Part shown: positions 8,679 through 18,350 of the stretch, piece by piece | Numbering within the stretch: the stretch's first letter is position 1 | How the letters are laid out: every line of letters starts with the position of its first letter | Assembly: GCA_017399865.1 (NCBI GenBank) | Contig: JAFQAT010000070.1 | Coordinates: forward strand, 1-49,105 | DNA from: Bacteroidales bacterium | GTDB taxonomy: Bacteria; Bacteroidota; Bacteroidia; Bacteroidales; UBA932 | Direction: 5' to 3' | Length of the DNA: 49,105 nt | Translations under genes and position numbers: made by a program | Notes under the pieces: model-generated | Told to the model about the DNA's origin: nothing | Database searches by the model: none | Seen by the model: the letters and a program-made list of their open reading frames with translations, nothing else

Positions 8679-10022
8679 TTATAATAATCGAATTATTCTT
8701 GCAATATCGTTGCCGAACGCAAGGAACATAAGTCCGAGTATGAGGAACAGGCCTATGAGCTGGGTCGCGTACAGGAAGTTGTCGCTAGGCTTTCGTCCTG
8801 TTATCATTTCATATATCGTGAAGACGATATGTCCTCCGTCCAGTGCGGGGATAGGAAGGAGGTTCATCACCGCCAGCATGATGGACAGCATGGCTGTTAT
8901 GCTAAGGAAACTCAGCCAGTCCCAAGCCGAGGGGAAGACCTGACCGATCGCTATGAAGCTTCCGACGGACTTGTATGCTTCCGTGCTTGGAGTGAACACA
9001 AGCTTCAGGTCCTTGAGATATCCTCCGATCGAAGAGAAGGTCTTCCTGAATCCTGCTGGAATCGCTGAAATGAAGCTGTATTCCATTGTCTTTATCTCCG
9101 GAGCTTCAAGAAATACTCCCAGTCTTCCTGTCGTGTCGACCTGCAGCGGCAGGCTTAACGTGTCGGCGCCTCTGATTATGTCTGCAAAGACAGCCTCTCC
9201 GGCATGTTCCTCAAGCACAGGCCATGCGTCCTGGACGAATTGAACCGGAATTCCCTCGATGCTGATTATCCTGTCTCCGGTCTCGAATCCGCTTTCCGTG
9301 TTCGCGGATCCATCGGCTACCGAATGGACTATGAAGGGACGTGCGAGGTCGAACATTCCGGGACTGTTCAGGATGTCCCCGATTCTCGCGTGATCTATGT
9401 ATATGTCCAGGGTGTCGCCGTCACGCATAACGACAGCCTTCTCTACTTCTCTTCTTGCGAGATCTATCTGGAGCATGGCGAAGTTTTCCGGCTCGTAGCC
9501 GTCGAAGCTGATTATGTGGTCTCCGTTACGGAATCCCATGTCATGGGCCAGTTCGTTGACATATATGCGGCTGCCTTCATTGCCTATATAGCTTTCTCCC
9601 CATCCTGCGAGAATGCCAGTGTAAAGGACGATGGCAAGGATGAAGTTGAACAGGACTCCTCCGGCCATGACCAGAAGTCTCTGCCATGCCGGCTTTGTCC
9701 TGAATTCCCAGGGCTGAGGTTCGTTCTTCAGGTATTCCGTGTCCAGAGATTCGTCGACCATGCCTGCGATCTTGCAGTATCCTCCGAGCGGAAGCCATCC
9801 TATTCCGTATTCCGTTTCCCATTCCTTTCCTTTCGGGAACAGCTTCGAGAACCATCCGGTCTTCGTGCTGAGGAGCTTTATCCCGCTGGCGTCAAAGAAA
9901 AGGAAGAACTTGTCCACCCTGATGCCGAACATCTTGGCGAATGTGAAATGACCCAGTTCGTGCACAAGTATGAGCACGGACAAGGCGAGTATCAGCTGAA
10001 CTATCTTTATAAGTACGGTCAT
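8679..10022 (-). CDS. rseP: RseP-type site-2 intramembrane zinc metalloprotease
   Basis: The 447-residue inner-membrane protease has the zinc-binding HELGH at residues 21-25 in the first transmembrane helix and the second metal-site motif NLLPIPALDGGH near the C-terminus, in the third helix. Two PDZ-like regions lie between them (MGFRNGDHIISFDG and FETGDRIISIEG). In other bacteria this family (M50B) cleaves anti-sigma factors or leftover signal peptides within the membrane. The start overlaps the dxr stop codon by 4 bases (ATGA at 10019-10022), so the two are translationally coupled. The dxr-rseP pairing is common among Bacteroidota. No anti-sigma factor is visible in the window, so the substrate is unknown. 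Confidence 0.96.
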   Translation of the reverse strand: MTVLIKIVQLILALSVLILVHELGHFTFAKMFGIRVDKFFLFFDASGIKLLSTKTGWFSKLFPKGKEWETEYGIGWLPLGGYCKIAGMVDESLDTEYLKNEPQPWEFRTKPAWQRLLVMAGGVLFNFILAIVLYTGILAGWGESYIGNEGSRIYVNELAHDMGFRNGDHIISFDGYEPENFAMLQIDLARREVEKAVVMRDGDTLDIYIDHARIGDILNSPGMFDLARPFIVHSVADGSANTESGFETGDRIISIEGIPVQFVQDAWPVLEEHAGEAVFADIIRGADTLSLPLQVDTTGRLGVFLEAPEIKTMEYSFISAIPAGFRKTFSSIGGYLKDLKLVFTPSTEAYKSVGSFIAIGQVFPSAWDWLSFLSITAMLSIMLAVMNLLPIPALDGGHIVFTIYEMITGRKPSDNFLYATQLIGLFLILGLMFLAFGNDIARIIRLL

Positions 10023-11182
10023 GATATCTTGTCTATGAGTTCACCGGCCTTGATGAGGGCCTCCGAGTTGGTGGCGAAAATTGTATCCAGATCCGGGTCT
10101 GCTACAAAATCCACACCATCCATGCAGTCGCGTACTACAGAAGTGATGTCATAGAATCCGATCCTGTCCTGAAGGAAGGCTGCGACGGCGGCTTCATTTG
10201 CTGCATTCATGATGCAGGCCATGTTGCCTCCCTTCTCCAGGGACTCGTAGGCAAGTCCGAGAGCAGGGAACTTCTCCGCGTCAGGAGCGAAGAAAGACAG
10301 TCCTCCCAGCTCTGCGAAGTTTAGCTTGCGGTTGTTCAGAGGCAGGCGGAACGGATAGCTGAAGGCGAACTGGATCGCCTCGCGCATGTCTGGATGGCCC
10401 ATCTGGGCGATTACGGAACCGTCTGCATATTCGATCATCGAATGGATGATCGACTCCGGATGAATTACGACTTCGATCTTGTCTCCCGGGGTCCCGAAAA
10501 GCCATCTTGCCTCGATTATCTCAAGACCTTTGTTCATCATGGTGGCGGAATCGATGGTGATCTTGCTTCCCATGCTCCAGTTCGGATGATTCAGGGCCTG
10601 GGCGCGTGTGGCCTTCGCTATATCCTCTCTGTTCCATGTGCGGAAAGGGCCGCCTGATGCCGTGAGATGGATCTTTTCGATCGGTGCGCCAGCCGATCCC
10701 ATGAGGCATTGGAAAATCGCCGAATGTTCCGAGTCAACCGGAAGGATGCGCGCTCCGGTCTTTGCCGCCAGGTCCATTACGATCCTTCCTGCCGCCACCA
10801 GGGTCTCCTTATTGGCCAGAGCTATGGTCTTTCCTGCCTTTACGGCTGCTACTGTCGAGGAGAGACCGCTGAATCCGACCATGGATGTCAGGACAATGTC
10901 GATGTTGCTGCCTGTCACCAGGTCGCATACTGACTGCATTCCTGCAAAGACCTTTATGTCGTGAGGATCAAGGGCTTCCTTGACTTCCTGATATCTTTCT
11001 TCGTTGCAGATTACTACGGCATTGACGTCAAACTCAATGGCCTGCCTTATAAGCAGGTCCGTGCTGTTGTTGGCGGTAAGAAGTTCAACATCGAAGAGGT
11101 CGCGGTGCTGGCTGATGACGTCAAGCGCCTGCCTTCCTATGGATCCGGTCGATCCCAGTATGGCTATATGTCTTTTTTCCAT
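10019..11182 (-). CDS. dxr: 1-deoxy-D-xylulose 5-phosphate reductoisomerase
   Basis: This 387-residue cytoplasmic enzyme makes 2-C-methyl-D-erythritol 4-phosphate with NADPH, the committed step of the MEP isoprenoid pathway. Visible signatures are the NADPH-binding GSTGSIGRQALDVI at the N-terminus, NKETLVAAG, the metal- and substrate-binding VDSEHSAIFQ, ASGGPFR, and the NHPNW-MGxKITIDSATMMNKG stretch. Length is normal for the family. It is 3 bases downstream of the M23 peptidase gene and overlaps rseP. Its product ultimately supplies undecaprenyl diphosphate, made by UppS encoded at 37.4 kb. Confidence 0.97.
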   Translation of the reverse strand: MEKRHIAILGSTGSIGRQALDVISQHRDLFDVELLTANNSTDLLIRQAIEFDVNAVVICNEERYQEVKEALDPHDIKVFAGMQSVCDLVTGSNIDIVLTSMVGFSGLSSTVAAVKAGKTIALANKETLVAAGRIVMDLAAKTGARILPVDSEHSAIFQCLMGSAGAPIEKIHLTASGGPFRTWNREDIAKATRAQALNHPNWSMGSKITIDSATMMNKGLEIIEARWLFGTPGDKIEVVIHPESIIHSMIEYADGSVIAQMGHPDMREAIQFAFSYPFRLPLNNRKLNFAELGGLSFFAPDAEKFPALGLAYESLEKGGNMACIMNAANEAAVAAFLQDRIGFYDITSVVRDCMDGVDFVADPDLDTIFATNSEALIKAGELIDKIS

Positions 11183-11185
11183 TCT

Positions 11186-12037
11186 CTAGAATTTTATGTA
11201 TAATGCAGGGTCGACCGTCTGTCCCTTATGCCAAAGCTCGAAGTGCAGGTGGTCTCCGGTGGTGAGTTCTCCTGTGTTTCCGACCAAGGCGATCGGAGAA
11301 CCGGCAGTGACCTTGTCTCCAGCCTTCTTCAGGAGCTTTTCATTATGCTTATATATCGAGACGATGTCTCCGTCATGCTGGATCTGGATAGTGTGGCCGG
11401 CCTCGTCGCTCCATCCGGCGAATATCACCGTGCCGTCCAGAGTGGCCTTTACCACCGATCCTTCGGGTGCGGCTATGTCTATGTAAGGGTGGATGGCCGG
11501 GTCATAGCCCTGTGAGATCACTCCTTTGAGCGGTGCGAAGAAATGAAGGCCTTCGATAGGAAGGTCGCGGCGTCCTCTGTCCGTGATGCCGAACTGCTCC
11601 TCTTCCTTGACATGCTCCCTGAGCATCGAATCCTGGCGTGCGATTGCATCCATGTCTGCGGTTTCCGATCTGCTGCCGCTCTGGGCCTTTATCAGGCTGT
11701 CTATCTTTATCGGCTCTTCTCCCTCCACGGCTCTTCTCAGGTTCTCGGAATAGAGTTCCCAACGGAAGATCACGTTCTCCAGGGAGTCGATCGTGATGGC
11801 GTTCTGGATGGCCGCTCTTTTGGACCTTGCGTCGGGATATCCCGGTATGAACGTCCTGACCGGAGTGTATGCAATGATCGAGAAGATGGCGGCGCACAGA
11901 ACCACAAGTACTGTAACTGCAGTCACAAATATCGAGGTTCTGGTAAAATGGATGCTGACAAGATGTTCGTGTGTCTTGTCGTCTATGAAGGCCAGGCGGA
12001 AGGTCCTGCTTTTCTTTTCTCTGCTACGATGTGCCAT
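11186..12037 (-). CDS. Membrane-anchored M23 (LytM) family peptidase
   Basis: The frame is open further upstream to 12175, but the ATG at 12037 (MAHRSREKKSRTF) is the likely start because the upstream part overlaps the divergent yqgF gene. The 283-residue product has a basic cytoplasmic N-terminus, one transmembrane segment (about residues 30-52), a helical, partly charged linker and a C-terminal LytM domain (about 175-283) with GHTIQIQHDGDIVSIYKH and the metal-site signature DHLHFELW. The expected first metal ligand HxxxD appears as HPYIDIA. Such proteins either cleave peptide cross-links in peptidoglycan or activate amidases. First gene of the dxr-rseP operon. Confidence 0.88.
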   Translation of the reverse strand: MAHRSREKKSRTFRLAFIDDKTHEHLVSIHFTRTSIFVTAVTVLVVLCAAIFSIIAYTPVRTFIPGYPDARSKRAAIQNAITIDSLENVIFRWELYSENLRRAVEGEEPIKIDSLIKAQSGSRSETADMDAIARQDSMLREHVKEEEQFGITDRGRRDLPIEGLHFFAPLKGVISQGYDPAIHPYIDIAAPEGSVVKATLDGTVIFAGWSDEAGHTIQIQHDGDIVSIYKHNEKLLKKAGDKVTAGSPIALVGNTGELTTGDHLHFELWHKGQTVDPALYIKF

Positions 12038-12054
12038 AAATAAGTTTTTATTAG

Positions 12055-12062
12055 TAACTTTG
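12055..12062 (+). promoter_or_regulatory. -7 box for yqgF
   Basis: TAACTTTG matches the -7 consensus and ends 7 bases before the yqgF ATG, predicting a leaderless or nearly leaderless mRNA. No clear TTTG is present at the -33 position. Confidence 0.6.
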
Positions 12063-12069
12063 CCCTTCA

Positions 12070-12483
12070 ATGGAAAGAATTGTAGGCATAGATTACGGTA
12101 GGAAGCGGGTAGGAGTCGCTGTGAGCGATCCTCTCGGCATCTTTGCGTCTGCGCTTGAGACGGTACATTCTGCAAAGATAATAGATTATCTTAAAAAATA
12201 TGCTGAAAATGAGAATGTAGTGCGCTTCGTGGTAGGATATCCGGTCAATATGAACGGTGCCCTTTCGGAAGCGGCAAAGGATGTGGATGTGTTCCTCAAG
12301 CACCTCAGGAAGGCCTTTCCCGACACCCCTGTGGAACTGGAGGACGAGCGTTTTACTTCCGTGCTTGCCCATCGTGCGATGATAGACGGGGGCATGAAGA
12401 AGCAGGACCGCATGAAGAAGGAATCGGTAGACAAGATAAGCGCAGCAATCATCCTGCAGAGCTGGATGGACAGGAATAAATAA
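12070..12483 (+). CDS. ruvX: YqgF/RuvX family putative Holliday junction resolvase
   Basis: The 137-residue protein has the RNase H-like N-terminus GIDYGRKRVGVAVSDPLG, with the first catalytic Asp in GIDYG, then VVGYPVNMNG, DERFTS and a C-terminal DKISAAIILQSWMD, all typical of the YqgF family. The family is implicated in resolving recombination intermediates and in pre-16S rRNA processing. It opens the plus-strand operon yqgF-def-phosphohexomutase-M23 and is divergent from the M23-dxr operon with only 32 bases between start codons. Confidence 0.94.
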   Translation: MERIVGIDYGRKRVGVAVSDPLGIFASALETVHSAKIIDYLKKYAENENVVRFVVGYPVNMNGALSEAAKDVDVFLKHLRKAFPDTPVELEDERFTSVLAHRAMIDGGMKKQDRMKKESVDKISAAIILQSWMDRNK

Positions 12484-12490
12484 AAGGAAT

Positions 12491-13042
12491 ATGATATTAC
12501 CAATATATTTATACGGATCAGAGGTCCTCAGACGCGAGAACGTCGATGTAGACCTCAATGACAAGGAAGGAGTCCTCAAGCTTATCGAGGACATGAAGGA
12601 CACCCTCAAGGTTGCCGACGGCTGTGGCCTGGCAGCCCCTCAAGTAGGTGTGAACAGGAATCTGGTCATCGTGGACGGACGCGAACTGACCGACACATAC
12701 GATTATCTCCAAGACTTCTTCAGGGTCATGATAAACCCTGTGGTCCTGGAGGAAAGCAAGGAGGTCTGCGAGTTTTCGGAGGGATGTCTCAGCGTGCCGG
12801 GCATCTATGCCGAGGTGACGAGGCCGTCGAAGATCAAGGTGGAGTATTACAACGAGAACTTCGAGAAGGTTGTCGAGGAGTTTGACCGTTTCGCATGCCG
12901 TATGGTCCAGCATGAGCTGTCCCATCTTGAAGGAAACCTATTCGTGGACAACGTCTCTCCGATCCGCCGCAAGATGCTTGCACGCAAGCTGCAGGCCATA
13001 TCGAAGGGTGCGGTCCAGACAAGATACAAGTCAAAAAGATAG
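12491..13042 (+). CDS. def: Peptide deformylase
   Basis: This 183-residue metalloenzyme removes the formyl group from the N-terminal Met of new proteins. The three deformylase motifs are present: GCGLAAPQVG (residues 44-53), EGCLS with metal-binding Cys98, and QHELSHLEG with His140, Glu141 and His144. The motif III residue after HEL is Ser where Asp is more usual; the metal ligands are intact. It sits 7 bases after yqgF and 4 bases before the phosphohexomutase. Confidence 0.97.
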   Translation: MILPIYLYGSEVLRRENVDVDLNDKEGVLKLIEDMKDTLKVADGCGLAAPQVGVNRNLVIVDGRELTDTYDYLQDFFRVMINPVVLEESKEVCEFSEGCLSVPGIYAEVTRPSKIKVEYYNENFEKVVEEFDRFACRMVQHELSHLEGNLFVDNVSPIRRKMLARKLQAISKGAVQTRYKSKR

Positions 13043-13046
13043 TGTT

Positions 13047-14402
13047 ATGGGAGCGTTTCATGCATATGACATAAGGGGAGTCTACAATGTGGACTTCGAC
13101 AAGGAGACGGCCTACAAGGTGGGTTATTTCCTTCCTGAACTTCTTTCTGCAGACAAGGTCCTTGTGGGAAGGGACGACAGGGTGTCTTCTCCGGAGATAC
13201 ATGAGTACCTGCTTAAAGGTATTACCGATGCCGGCGCTGATGTCTATGACATCGGTCTGAGTACCACTCCTATGGTATATTTCGGTACAGCCAACTACGG
13301 GTTCAAGGCTTCTGTTCAGATTACTGCCTCCCATAATCCTGCAGAGTACAACGGCCTCAAGGTTTCACGCGAGAACGCTCTTCCTGTAGGTCTTGATACC
13401 GGTCTAGGACAGATCAAGGAATGGATCGAGAGCGGACGCGAGTGCCCTCCGGCAGCAGTCAGAGGACAGGTCCATCCTATGGATATCAAGGCTGATTATC
13501 TTTCCTTCCTCCTGAAGTACAAGGGAGACTGGAGCGGACTGAAGATCGCGATGGATGTGTCGAACGGAATGGCTTCGCTTTTTGTCCGTGACATTTTCGG
13601 TGATGATCCGGCTTATATCTATGAGGACATGGACGGAAGCTTCCCTAACCATGAGCCTAACCCGCTGGTGCAGAAGAATGTCGAAGACCTGAAGAAGCTT
13701 GTTGCGGATACAAAAGCCGACATAGGCGTTATCTTCGACGGAGATGCGGACCGCGTCATGTTCGTGGACGAGAACAGCCGTTTCATTTCTCCGGACCTGA
13801 TGATCGCTGTCCTGGGCCATTATTTCCTTGAGGAGAGGGGAGAGAAGGGCTATATACATCAGGATATCCGCAGTTCGAAGGCAGTAGGAGAATATCTCGC
13901 TCCTATGGGCGGAGTCATGAACACATGGAGGGTCGGACGTGCATATGCGGCTCTGAAGCTTCGCGAGATCGACGGCGTATATGGCGGCGAACTTGCCGGA
14001 CACTATTATTTCCGCGACTTCTTCTATTCGGACAGCGGAATGCTTGCCGCTATCCTGATCGTCAATGTGGTGGCAAAGATGAAGAGGCAGGGAGTAAGCC
14101 TCAGCCAGCTGATCGCGCGCATAGAGAAATATCAGAATTCCGGAGAGATCAACTTCCGTGTCGAAGACAAGAAGGGAGCGATGGATGCTGTCCGTGATCA
14201 TTTCATGGCTGCAGAGAAGGCAACCGCTTATATGGATTTCGACGGATATCGTGTGGAGTTCCCTGACTGGTGGCTTAACATCCGCCCGTCGAATACGGAG
14301 CCGTACCTGAGATTCCTCTGTGAGGCAACGTCGAAGGAACTTCTCGACGAGAAGGTTGCTGCCGTAAGGAAGATTCTTAAAGAACAGTTTGGAGCGGAAT
14401 AA
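13047..14402 (+). CDS. Phosphomannomutase/phosphoglucomutase
   Basis: The start at 13047 (MGAFHAYDIRGVYN) is chosen because the longer frame runs back into def and is not family-like. The 451-residue enzyme is an alpha-D-phosphohexomutase: active-site phosphoserine Ser95 in TASHNP, metal loop DGDADR, sugar-binding GGELAGHYYFRD and the phosphate-binding RPSNTEPYLRF in the C-terminal domain. It interconverts hexose 1- and 6-phosphates for sugar-nucleotide synthesis, for example GDP-mannose or UDP-glucose for surface polysaccharides. Which sugar is preferred cannot be read from these motifs. It follows def by 4 bases and abuts the M23-LysM gene. Confidence 0.95.
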   Translation: MGAFHAYDIRGVYNVDFDKETAYKVGYFLPELLSADKVLVGRDDRVSSPEIHEYLLKGITDAGADVYDIGLSTTPMVYFGTANYGFKASVQITASHNPAEYNGLKVSRENALPVGLDTGLGQIKEWIESGRECPPAAVRGQVHPMDIKADYLSFLLKYKGDWSGLKIAMDVSNGMASLFVRDIFGDDPAYIYEDMDGSFPNHEPNPLVQKNVEDLKKLVADTKADIGVIFDGDADRVMFVDENSRFISPDLMIAVLGHYFLEERGEKGYIHQDIRSSKAVGEYLAPMGGVMNTWRVGRAYAALKLREIDGVYGGELAGHYYFRDFFYSDSGMLAAILIVNVVAKMKRQGVSLSQLIARIEKYQNSGEINFRVEDKKGAMDAVRDHFMAAEKATAYMDFDGYRVEFPDWWLNIRPSNTEPYLRFLCEATSKELLDEKVAAVRKILKEQFGAE

Positions 14403-15443
14403 ATGAAAGGTACGACGAATAAGACCCTTCTGATCCTGTTGCTTGTATGTATGGCGGGACTTCTGTCTGCAGGCAGGCTTTTCGCTGTGAACCCTGTACG
14501 CATAGACACGACCAGGGCTCACCTTGTGATTCCTCGTCCGGCTCTGGAATCGTTGCCGACACCATTGGTGAAGTCGCCTTCGGATCCGATAGATACATTG
14601 GATACCGTAAACGAGTATATCAAGGTGATTCTCTATGGAGATAATACATGGCAGTACTACAAGACTCCTGAATATCAGAAGGTTTCTAACGTGTTCGAAG
14701 ACCACTGGGTCGAGAATGTGACGAATCCTTATTCTATCCAGCAGTCCGATCTGCCTGCATCATGGTCCATCTGGCTTGTGGACAGTCTTGACCAGTACCA
14801 TTGCCCTTTCATCGGCGACATCCATCCCCGTGGCAAGTTCGGGCCTCGCCGTGGCCGTCGCCACCAGGGTGTGGACCTCCCGCTCAAGACAGGAGATCCT
14901 ATATATGCTGCATTTACCGGAAAGGTGAGGATGTCGAAATATTTCGGAGGGTTCGGAAATCTGGTGGTGATAAGGCATGAGAACGGCATAGAAACCTTCT
15001 ATGCCCATCTCTCGAAGAGGAATGTGGAAGTGGGCGACTGGGTAAATGCAGGTGATGTCATAGGCCTTGGAGGTTCTTCAGGAAGGTCTACCGGCCCGCA
15101 CCTCCATTTCGAGACCCGATACAACGGCTTCGCGTTTGACCCTCAGTGGCTTATCGACTTCAAGACTGGCGAACTACGCCACCGCCTCTTCGTGCTTAAG
15201 AAGAAGTACTTCAATATCTACAGCAACTATGAGCAGGATTTTGAAGACGAGATCAAGAACCATGAGGAAGATCAGGCTGAAGATGCCGAAAGAGCTGCGA
15301 TGAAGTTCTATACCGTGCGTTCCGGCGATACCCTCAGCAGGATTGCCCGCAATAACGGCACTACGGTCAAGGAACTCTGCCGTCTGAACGGCATCAGCCA
15401 GAATGCGACCCTGCGCATAGGCAAGCGTCTGCGAGTAAGATAG
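14403..15443 (+). CDS. Periplasmic M23 peptidase with C-terminal LysM domain
   Basis: The ATG follows the preceding stop codon with no gap. The 346-residue protein has a signal peptide (cleavage near residue 28, LFAVN), a LytM/M23 domain at about 150-255 with HQGVDLPL for the first metal site (His, Asp) and GPHLHFETR for the second, and a LysM domain at about 303-346 (YTVRSGDTLSRIARNNGTT). Between them is a charged helical stretch. LysM anchors it to peptidoglycan; the domain order resembles NlpD/EnvC-like division or wall-remodelling proteins. Both metal motifs are intact, so it is probably an active endopeptidase. Confidence 0.93.
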   Translation: MKGTTNKTLLILLLVCMAGLLSAGRLFAVNPVRIDTTRAHLVIPRPALESLPTPLVKSPSDPIDTLDTVNEYIKVILYGDNTWQYYKTPEYQKVSNVFEDHWVENVTNPYSIQQSDLPASWSIWLVDSLDQYHCPFIGDIHPRGKFGPRRGRRHQGVDLPLKTGDPIYAAFTGKVRMSKYFGGFGNLVVIRHENGIETFYAHLSKRNVEVGDWVNAGDVIGLGGSSGRSTGPHLHFETRYNGFAFDPQWLIDFKTGELRHRLFVLKKKYFNIYSNYEQDFEDEIKNHEEDQAEDAERAAMKFYTVRSGDTLSRIARNNGTTVKELCRLNGISQNATLRIGKRLRVR

Positions 15444-15444
15444 T

Positions 15445-16932
15445 CTATCGTCCGGTAAGGGTACGCTCTACCGCGTTCTTCCATCCGGCCTTTAATCTTA
15501 TCACCTCATCATCGTCTGATGATGGGGTGAATTCCTTATCCATGGCCCAGAGACTCTTGATATGTTCGATGCTGTCCCAGTATCCGATGGCGAGTCCTGC
15601 AAGATATGCGGCGCCAAGAGCTGTTGTTTCCGTCACCTGCGGCCTTATTACGGAAGTTCCGAGTATGTCTGCCTGGAACTGCATCAGAAGATTGTTTCTG
15701 GATGCCCCTCCGTCGACTTTCAGTTCTTTAAGCGTAATGCCGGCATCCTTCTGCATGGCGTTCACTATGTCCATGGTCTGGAATGCTATGCCTTCAAGAG
15801 CTGCCCGTGCGATGTGGCCTGCCTTTGTGCCTCTGGTGATGCCGGACAGGTTGCCGGTTGCGTACTGGTCCCAATACGGGGCCCCGAGACCTGTCAGGGC
15901 CGGTACGAAGTAAACTCCTCCATTATCAGGAACGCTGGCGGCGAGGGCCTCGACTTCCGAAGACGAACGTATGATTCCCAGCCCGTCCCTGAGCCACTGA
16001 ACGACGGATCCTGCAACGAATATGCTGCCTTCAAGGGCATATGTGACCCTGTCACCTATCTTCCATGCTATCGTTGTAAGGAGCTTGTTCGCTGACATTA
16101 TCGGTCTTTCTCCGCTGTTCATCAGCATGAAGCAGCCTGTTCCGTATGTGTTCTTTACGGATCCGGGTTCTGTACACATCTGACCGAACAGCGCTGCCTG
16201 CTGGTCTCCTGCGATTCCAGCTATCGGAACTTCGTATGCGAATATGGTACCTTTTGTCTTTCCGTAGACCTCGCTCGAGGATCTTACCTGAGGCATCATT
16301 GACCTCGGCACATTGAAAAGCTTCAGAAGTTCGTCATCCCAGTCGAGGGTGTGGATGTTGAACAGCATGGTTCTGGAAGCGTTGCTGACATCAGTGACAT
16401 GCACTTCTCCTCTGGTCAGCTTCCATATGAGCCATGTGTCAACGGTGCCGAAACGCAACCGGCCTTCTTCCGCCTTGCGGCGTGCTCCAGGAACATTGTC
16501 CAGTATCCATCTTACTTTCGTCGCGCTGAAATATGCATCGATGATCAGTCCGGTCTTGCTGCGTATCAGGTCGGCACGACCGTCCCTCTTGAGACTGTCG
16601 CAGTATGCGGATGTCCTCCTGTCCTGCCACACAATGGCGTTATATACCGGTTCGCCGGACTCGGCGTCCCAGACGACGGTCGTTTCCCTCTGGTTTGTGA
16701 TTCCTATGGCGGCAATGTCACTTCCGTTTATGCCTTCGGAAGAGATGGCTTCCGCTATCACGGAAGCCTGCGACGACCATATTTCCTTCGGATTGTGTTC
16801 CACCCAGCCCGGTTTAGGAAATATCTGTGTGAATTCCTTCTGGGCCACAGCCCTTGGCCGGCCGTCCTTGTCGAAAAGTATGGCTCTGGAGCTGCTGGTG
16901 CCCTGGTCCAGGGCCAGTATGTATTTCTTCAT
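15445..16932 (-). CDS. glpK: Glycerol kinase
   Basis: The 495-residue enzyme phosphorylates glycerol to sn-glycerol 3-phosphate with ATP. FGGY-kinase signatures are visible: N-terminal ATP site [34 protein letters not shown], the glycerol-binding [12 protein letters not shown], and C-terminal [13 protein letters not shown] and [18 protein letters not shown]. Length is normal. No glycerol facilitator or glycerol-3-phosphate dehydrogenase is nearby; instead its start codon overlaps the miaB stop (TGATG), so it is the second gene of a miaB-glpK unit. It ends one base from the convergent M23-LysM gene with no room for a separate terminator. Confidence 0.97.
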   Translation of the reverse strand: MKKYILALDQGTSSSRAILFDKDGRPRAVAQKEFTQIFPKPGWVEHNPKEIWSSQASVIAEAISSEGINGSDIAAIGITNQRETTVVWDAESGEPVYNAIVWQDRRTSAYCDSLKRDGRADLIRSKTGLIIDAYFSATKVRWILDNVPGARRKAEEGRLRFGTVDTWLIWKLTRGEVHVTDVSNASRTMLFNIHTLDWDDELLKLFNVPRSMMPQVRSSSEVYGKTKGTIFAYEVPIAGIAGDQQAALFGQMCTEPGSVKNTYGTGCFMLMNSGERPIMSANKLLTTIAWKIGDRVTYALEGSIFVAGSVVQWLRDGLGIIRSSSEVEALAASVPDNGGVYFVPALTGLGAPYWDQYATGNLSGITRGTKAGHIARAALEGIAFQTMDIVNAMQKDAGITLKELKVDGGASRNNLLMQFQADILGTSVIRPQVTETTALGAAYLAGLAIGYWDSIEHIKSLWAMDKEFTPSSDDDEVIRLKAGWKNAVERTLTGR

Positions 16933-18287
16933 CAGTCTATTCTTTTACAGAGAAGGGTTGCGGATGTTACGGATACTACCTCTACCTCGCAGTAGTCTCC
17001 GGCCTTTTCCCCACGGCTTGGGAATACGCACATCTTGTTGCTGCTGGCTCTTCCGCAAAGCTCGTCAGGATTCTTCTTCGACGGACCTTCCACGAGTACC
17101 TTGAGAGTCTTTCCGATCTCCTTTTCATTGCTCTTGAGGCTCATCCTTCCCTGAAGCGCGATGATCTCGTTCAGCCTCTCTGTCTTGAGTCCGTATGGGA
17201 TGTCGTCAGGGTACTTTCTTGAGGCCAGTGTTCCGGGACGCTCCGAATATGCGAACATGAAGGCGGAGTCGAAGACCACCTGCTCCATCAGGCTCAGCGT
17301 ATCCTGGTGGTCCTGGGCTGTCTCACCGCTGAAGCCGGCAATCACGTCGGTTGTGATGCCGCAGTCTGGAATCACGCTCCGGATCTTCCTTACCCTCTCC
17401 AGATACCACTCGCGATCGTATTTCCTGCGCATCTTTTCAAGCATGATGCTGCTTCCTGACTGCACCGGGAGGTGGATGTGCTTGCAGATGTTCTCATACA
17501 TGGCCATGGTGTATATCACCTCGTCACTGATGTCTTTAGGGTGGGATGTCGAGAATCTTACCCTGAGCTCTGGGCTGATCTTTGCCACCATTTCCAGAAG
17601 CTGGGCGAAATTCACATTCCTGTCGGCCTTCTCAGCGTCCTTCCAGAAGTACGAGTCTACGTTCTGGCCGAGAAGGGTGACTTCCTTGTATCCGTTCTCG
17701 AACAGGGTCTTCGCTTCCTGGACGATAGTGTAAGGATCCCTGCTTCGTTCAGCACCTCTTGTGTAAGGAACGATGCAGTATGAGCATACATTGTTGCATC
17801 CGCGCATGATGGAGATGAATCCCGATATGCCGTTCCTGTCCATCCTGACAGGGGTGATGTCGGCATATGTCTCTTCATGCGAAAGCATCACGTTCATCTG
17901 CGGACTGTCGGGAGCCACCGCCTCGAGAAGTTCGGGAAGGCTTCTGTATGCGTCCGGACCTGCGACGATGTCGACGGCTTCAAGAAGCTTGTCCTTGAGT
18001 CTTTCCGCCATGCATCCCACGATTCCTATTACAACACCATCCCTCTTGCGCTTCTGAAGCTTGAACTGGTCTATCCTGCCCCATATCCTCTGCTCTGCAT
18101 TGTCGCGGATGGAACAAGTGTTTGCAAGTATGACTGATGCCTCCTCGATGTCGTCGGTGAGGGCATATCCTGCATCCTGAAGGATGGAAAGGATGACCTC
18201 GCTGTCATTCACGTTCATCTGGCATCCGTATGTCTCTATATACACCTTCGGTCTCGAAGGGTCTGTTATCGGTCTGATTCTGTTCAT
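16932..18287 (-). CDS. miaB: tRNA-2-methylthio-N6-isopentenyladenosine methylthiotransferase
   Basis: The start at 18287 is preferred over the longer frame to 18344, because a -7 box lies at 18292-18299 and the first family-like residues follow this ATG. The 451-residue radical-SAM enzyme adds a methylthio group to i6A37 of tRNA. The N-terminal UPF0004 domain binds one 4Fe-4S cluster through Cys22 ([11 protein letters not shown]), Cys58 (ANTCSIR) and a third Cys in IVGCMAERL; the radical-SAM cluster is in [22 protein letters not shown] domain forms the C-terminus. The predicted mRNA is leaderless. glpK follows with overlapping stop and start. Confidence 0.96.
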   Translation of the reverse strand: MNRIRPITDPSRPKVYIETYGCQMNVNDSEVILSILQDAGYALTDDIEEASVILANTCSIRDNAEQRIWGRIDQFKLQKRKRDGVVIGIVGCMAERLKDKLLEAVDIVAGPDAYRSLPELLEAVAPDSPQMNVMLSHEETYADITPVRMDRNGISGFISIMRGCNNVCSYCIVPYTRGAERSRDPYTIVQEAKTLFENGYKEVTLLGQNVDSYFWKDAEKADRNVNFAQLLEMVAKISPELRVRFSTSHPKDISDEVIYTMAMYENICKHIHLPVQSGSSIMLEKMRRKYDREWYLERVRKIRSVIPDCGITTDVIAGFSGETAQDHQDTLSLMEQVVFDSAFMFAYSERPGTLASRKYPDDIPYGLKTERLNEIIALQGRMSLKSNEKEIGKTLKVLVEGPSKKNPDELCGRASSNKMCVFPSRGEKAGDYCEVEVVSVTSATLLCKRID

Positions 18288-18291
18288 GATG

Positions 18292-18299
18292 CAAAGATA
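18292..18299 (-). promoter_or_regulatory. -7 box for miaB
   Basis: On the minus strand TATCTTTG ends 4 bases before the ATG at 18287. This decides the miaB start and predicts a leaderless transcript. The -33 element is not clear. Confidence 0.65.
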
Positions 18300-18320
18300 G
18301 GATTTTTCGACGAATATCGT

Positions 18321-18328
18321 TATCTTTG
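18321..18328 (+). promoter_or_regulatory. -7 box for the LEA-like gene
   Basis: TATCTTTG lies 22 bases before the GTG start at 18351 and only 21 bases from the divergent miaB -7 box, so the two promoters share their upstream DNA. The box is part of the palindrome ATCTTTGCAAAGAT. Confidence 0.6.
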
Positions 18329-18350
18329 CAAAGATGTAAAACAACGTGTC

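Noticed and set aside
9204-10154. 316-codon open frame on the plus strand
   Set aside because: It is antisense to rseP, which has clear catalytic motifs, and its translation is unlike any protein family.
12037-12175. N-terminal extension of the M23 peptidase
   Set aside because: The extra 46 residues have no signal or family features and overlap the start of the divergent yqgF gene; the ATG at 12037 is preferred.
12870-13046. N-terminal extension of the phosphohexomutase
   Set aside because: It runs inside def in another frame; homology-like sequence begins at the ATG at 13047.
13404-14705. 433-codon open frame on the minus strand
   Set aside because: It lies opposite the phosphohexomutase and M23 genes, its translation has no family features, and it would span two well-supported genes.
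18287-18344. N-terminal extension of miaB
   Set aside because: A -7 box (18292-18299) lies within it, and the added residues are not family-like.
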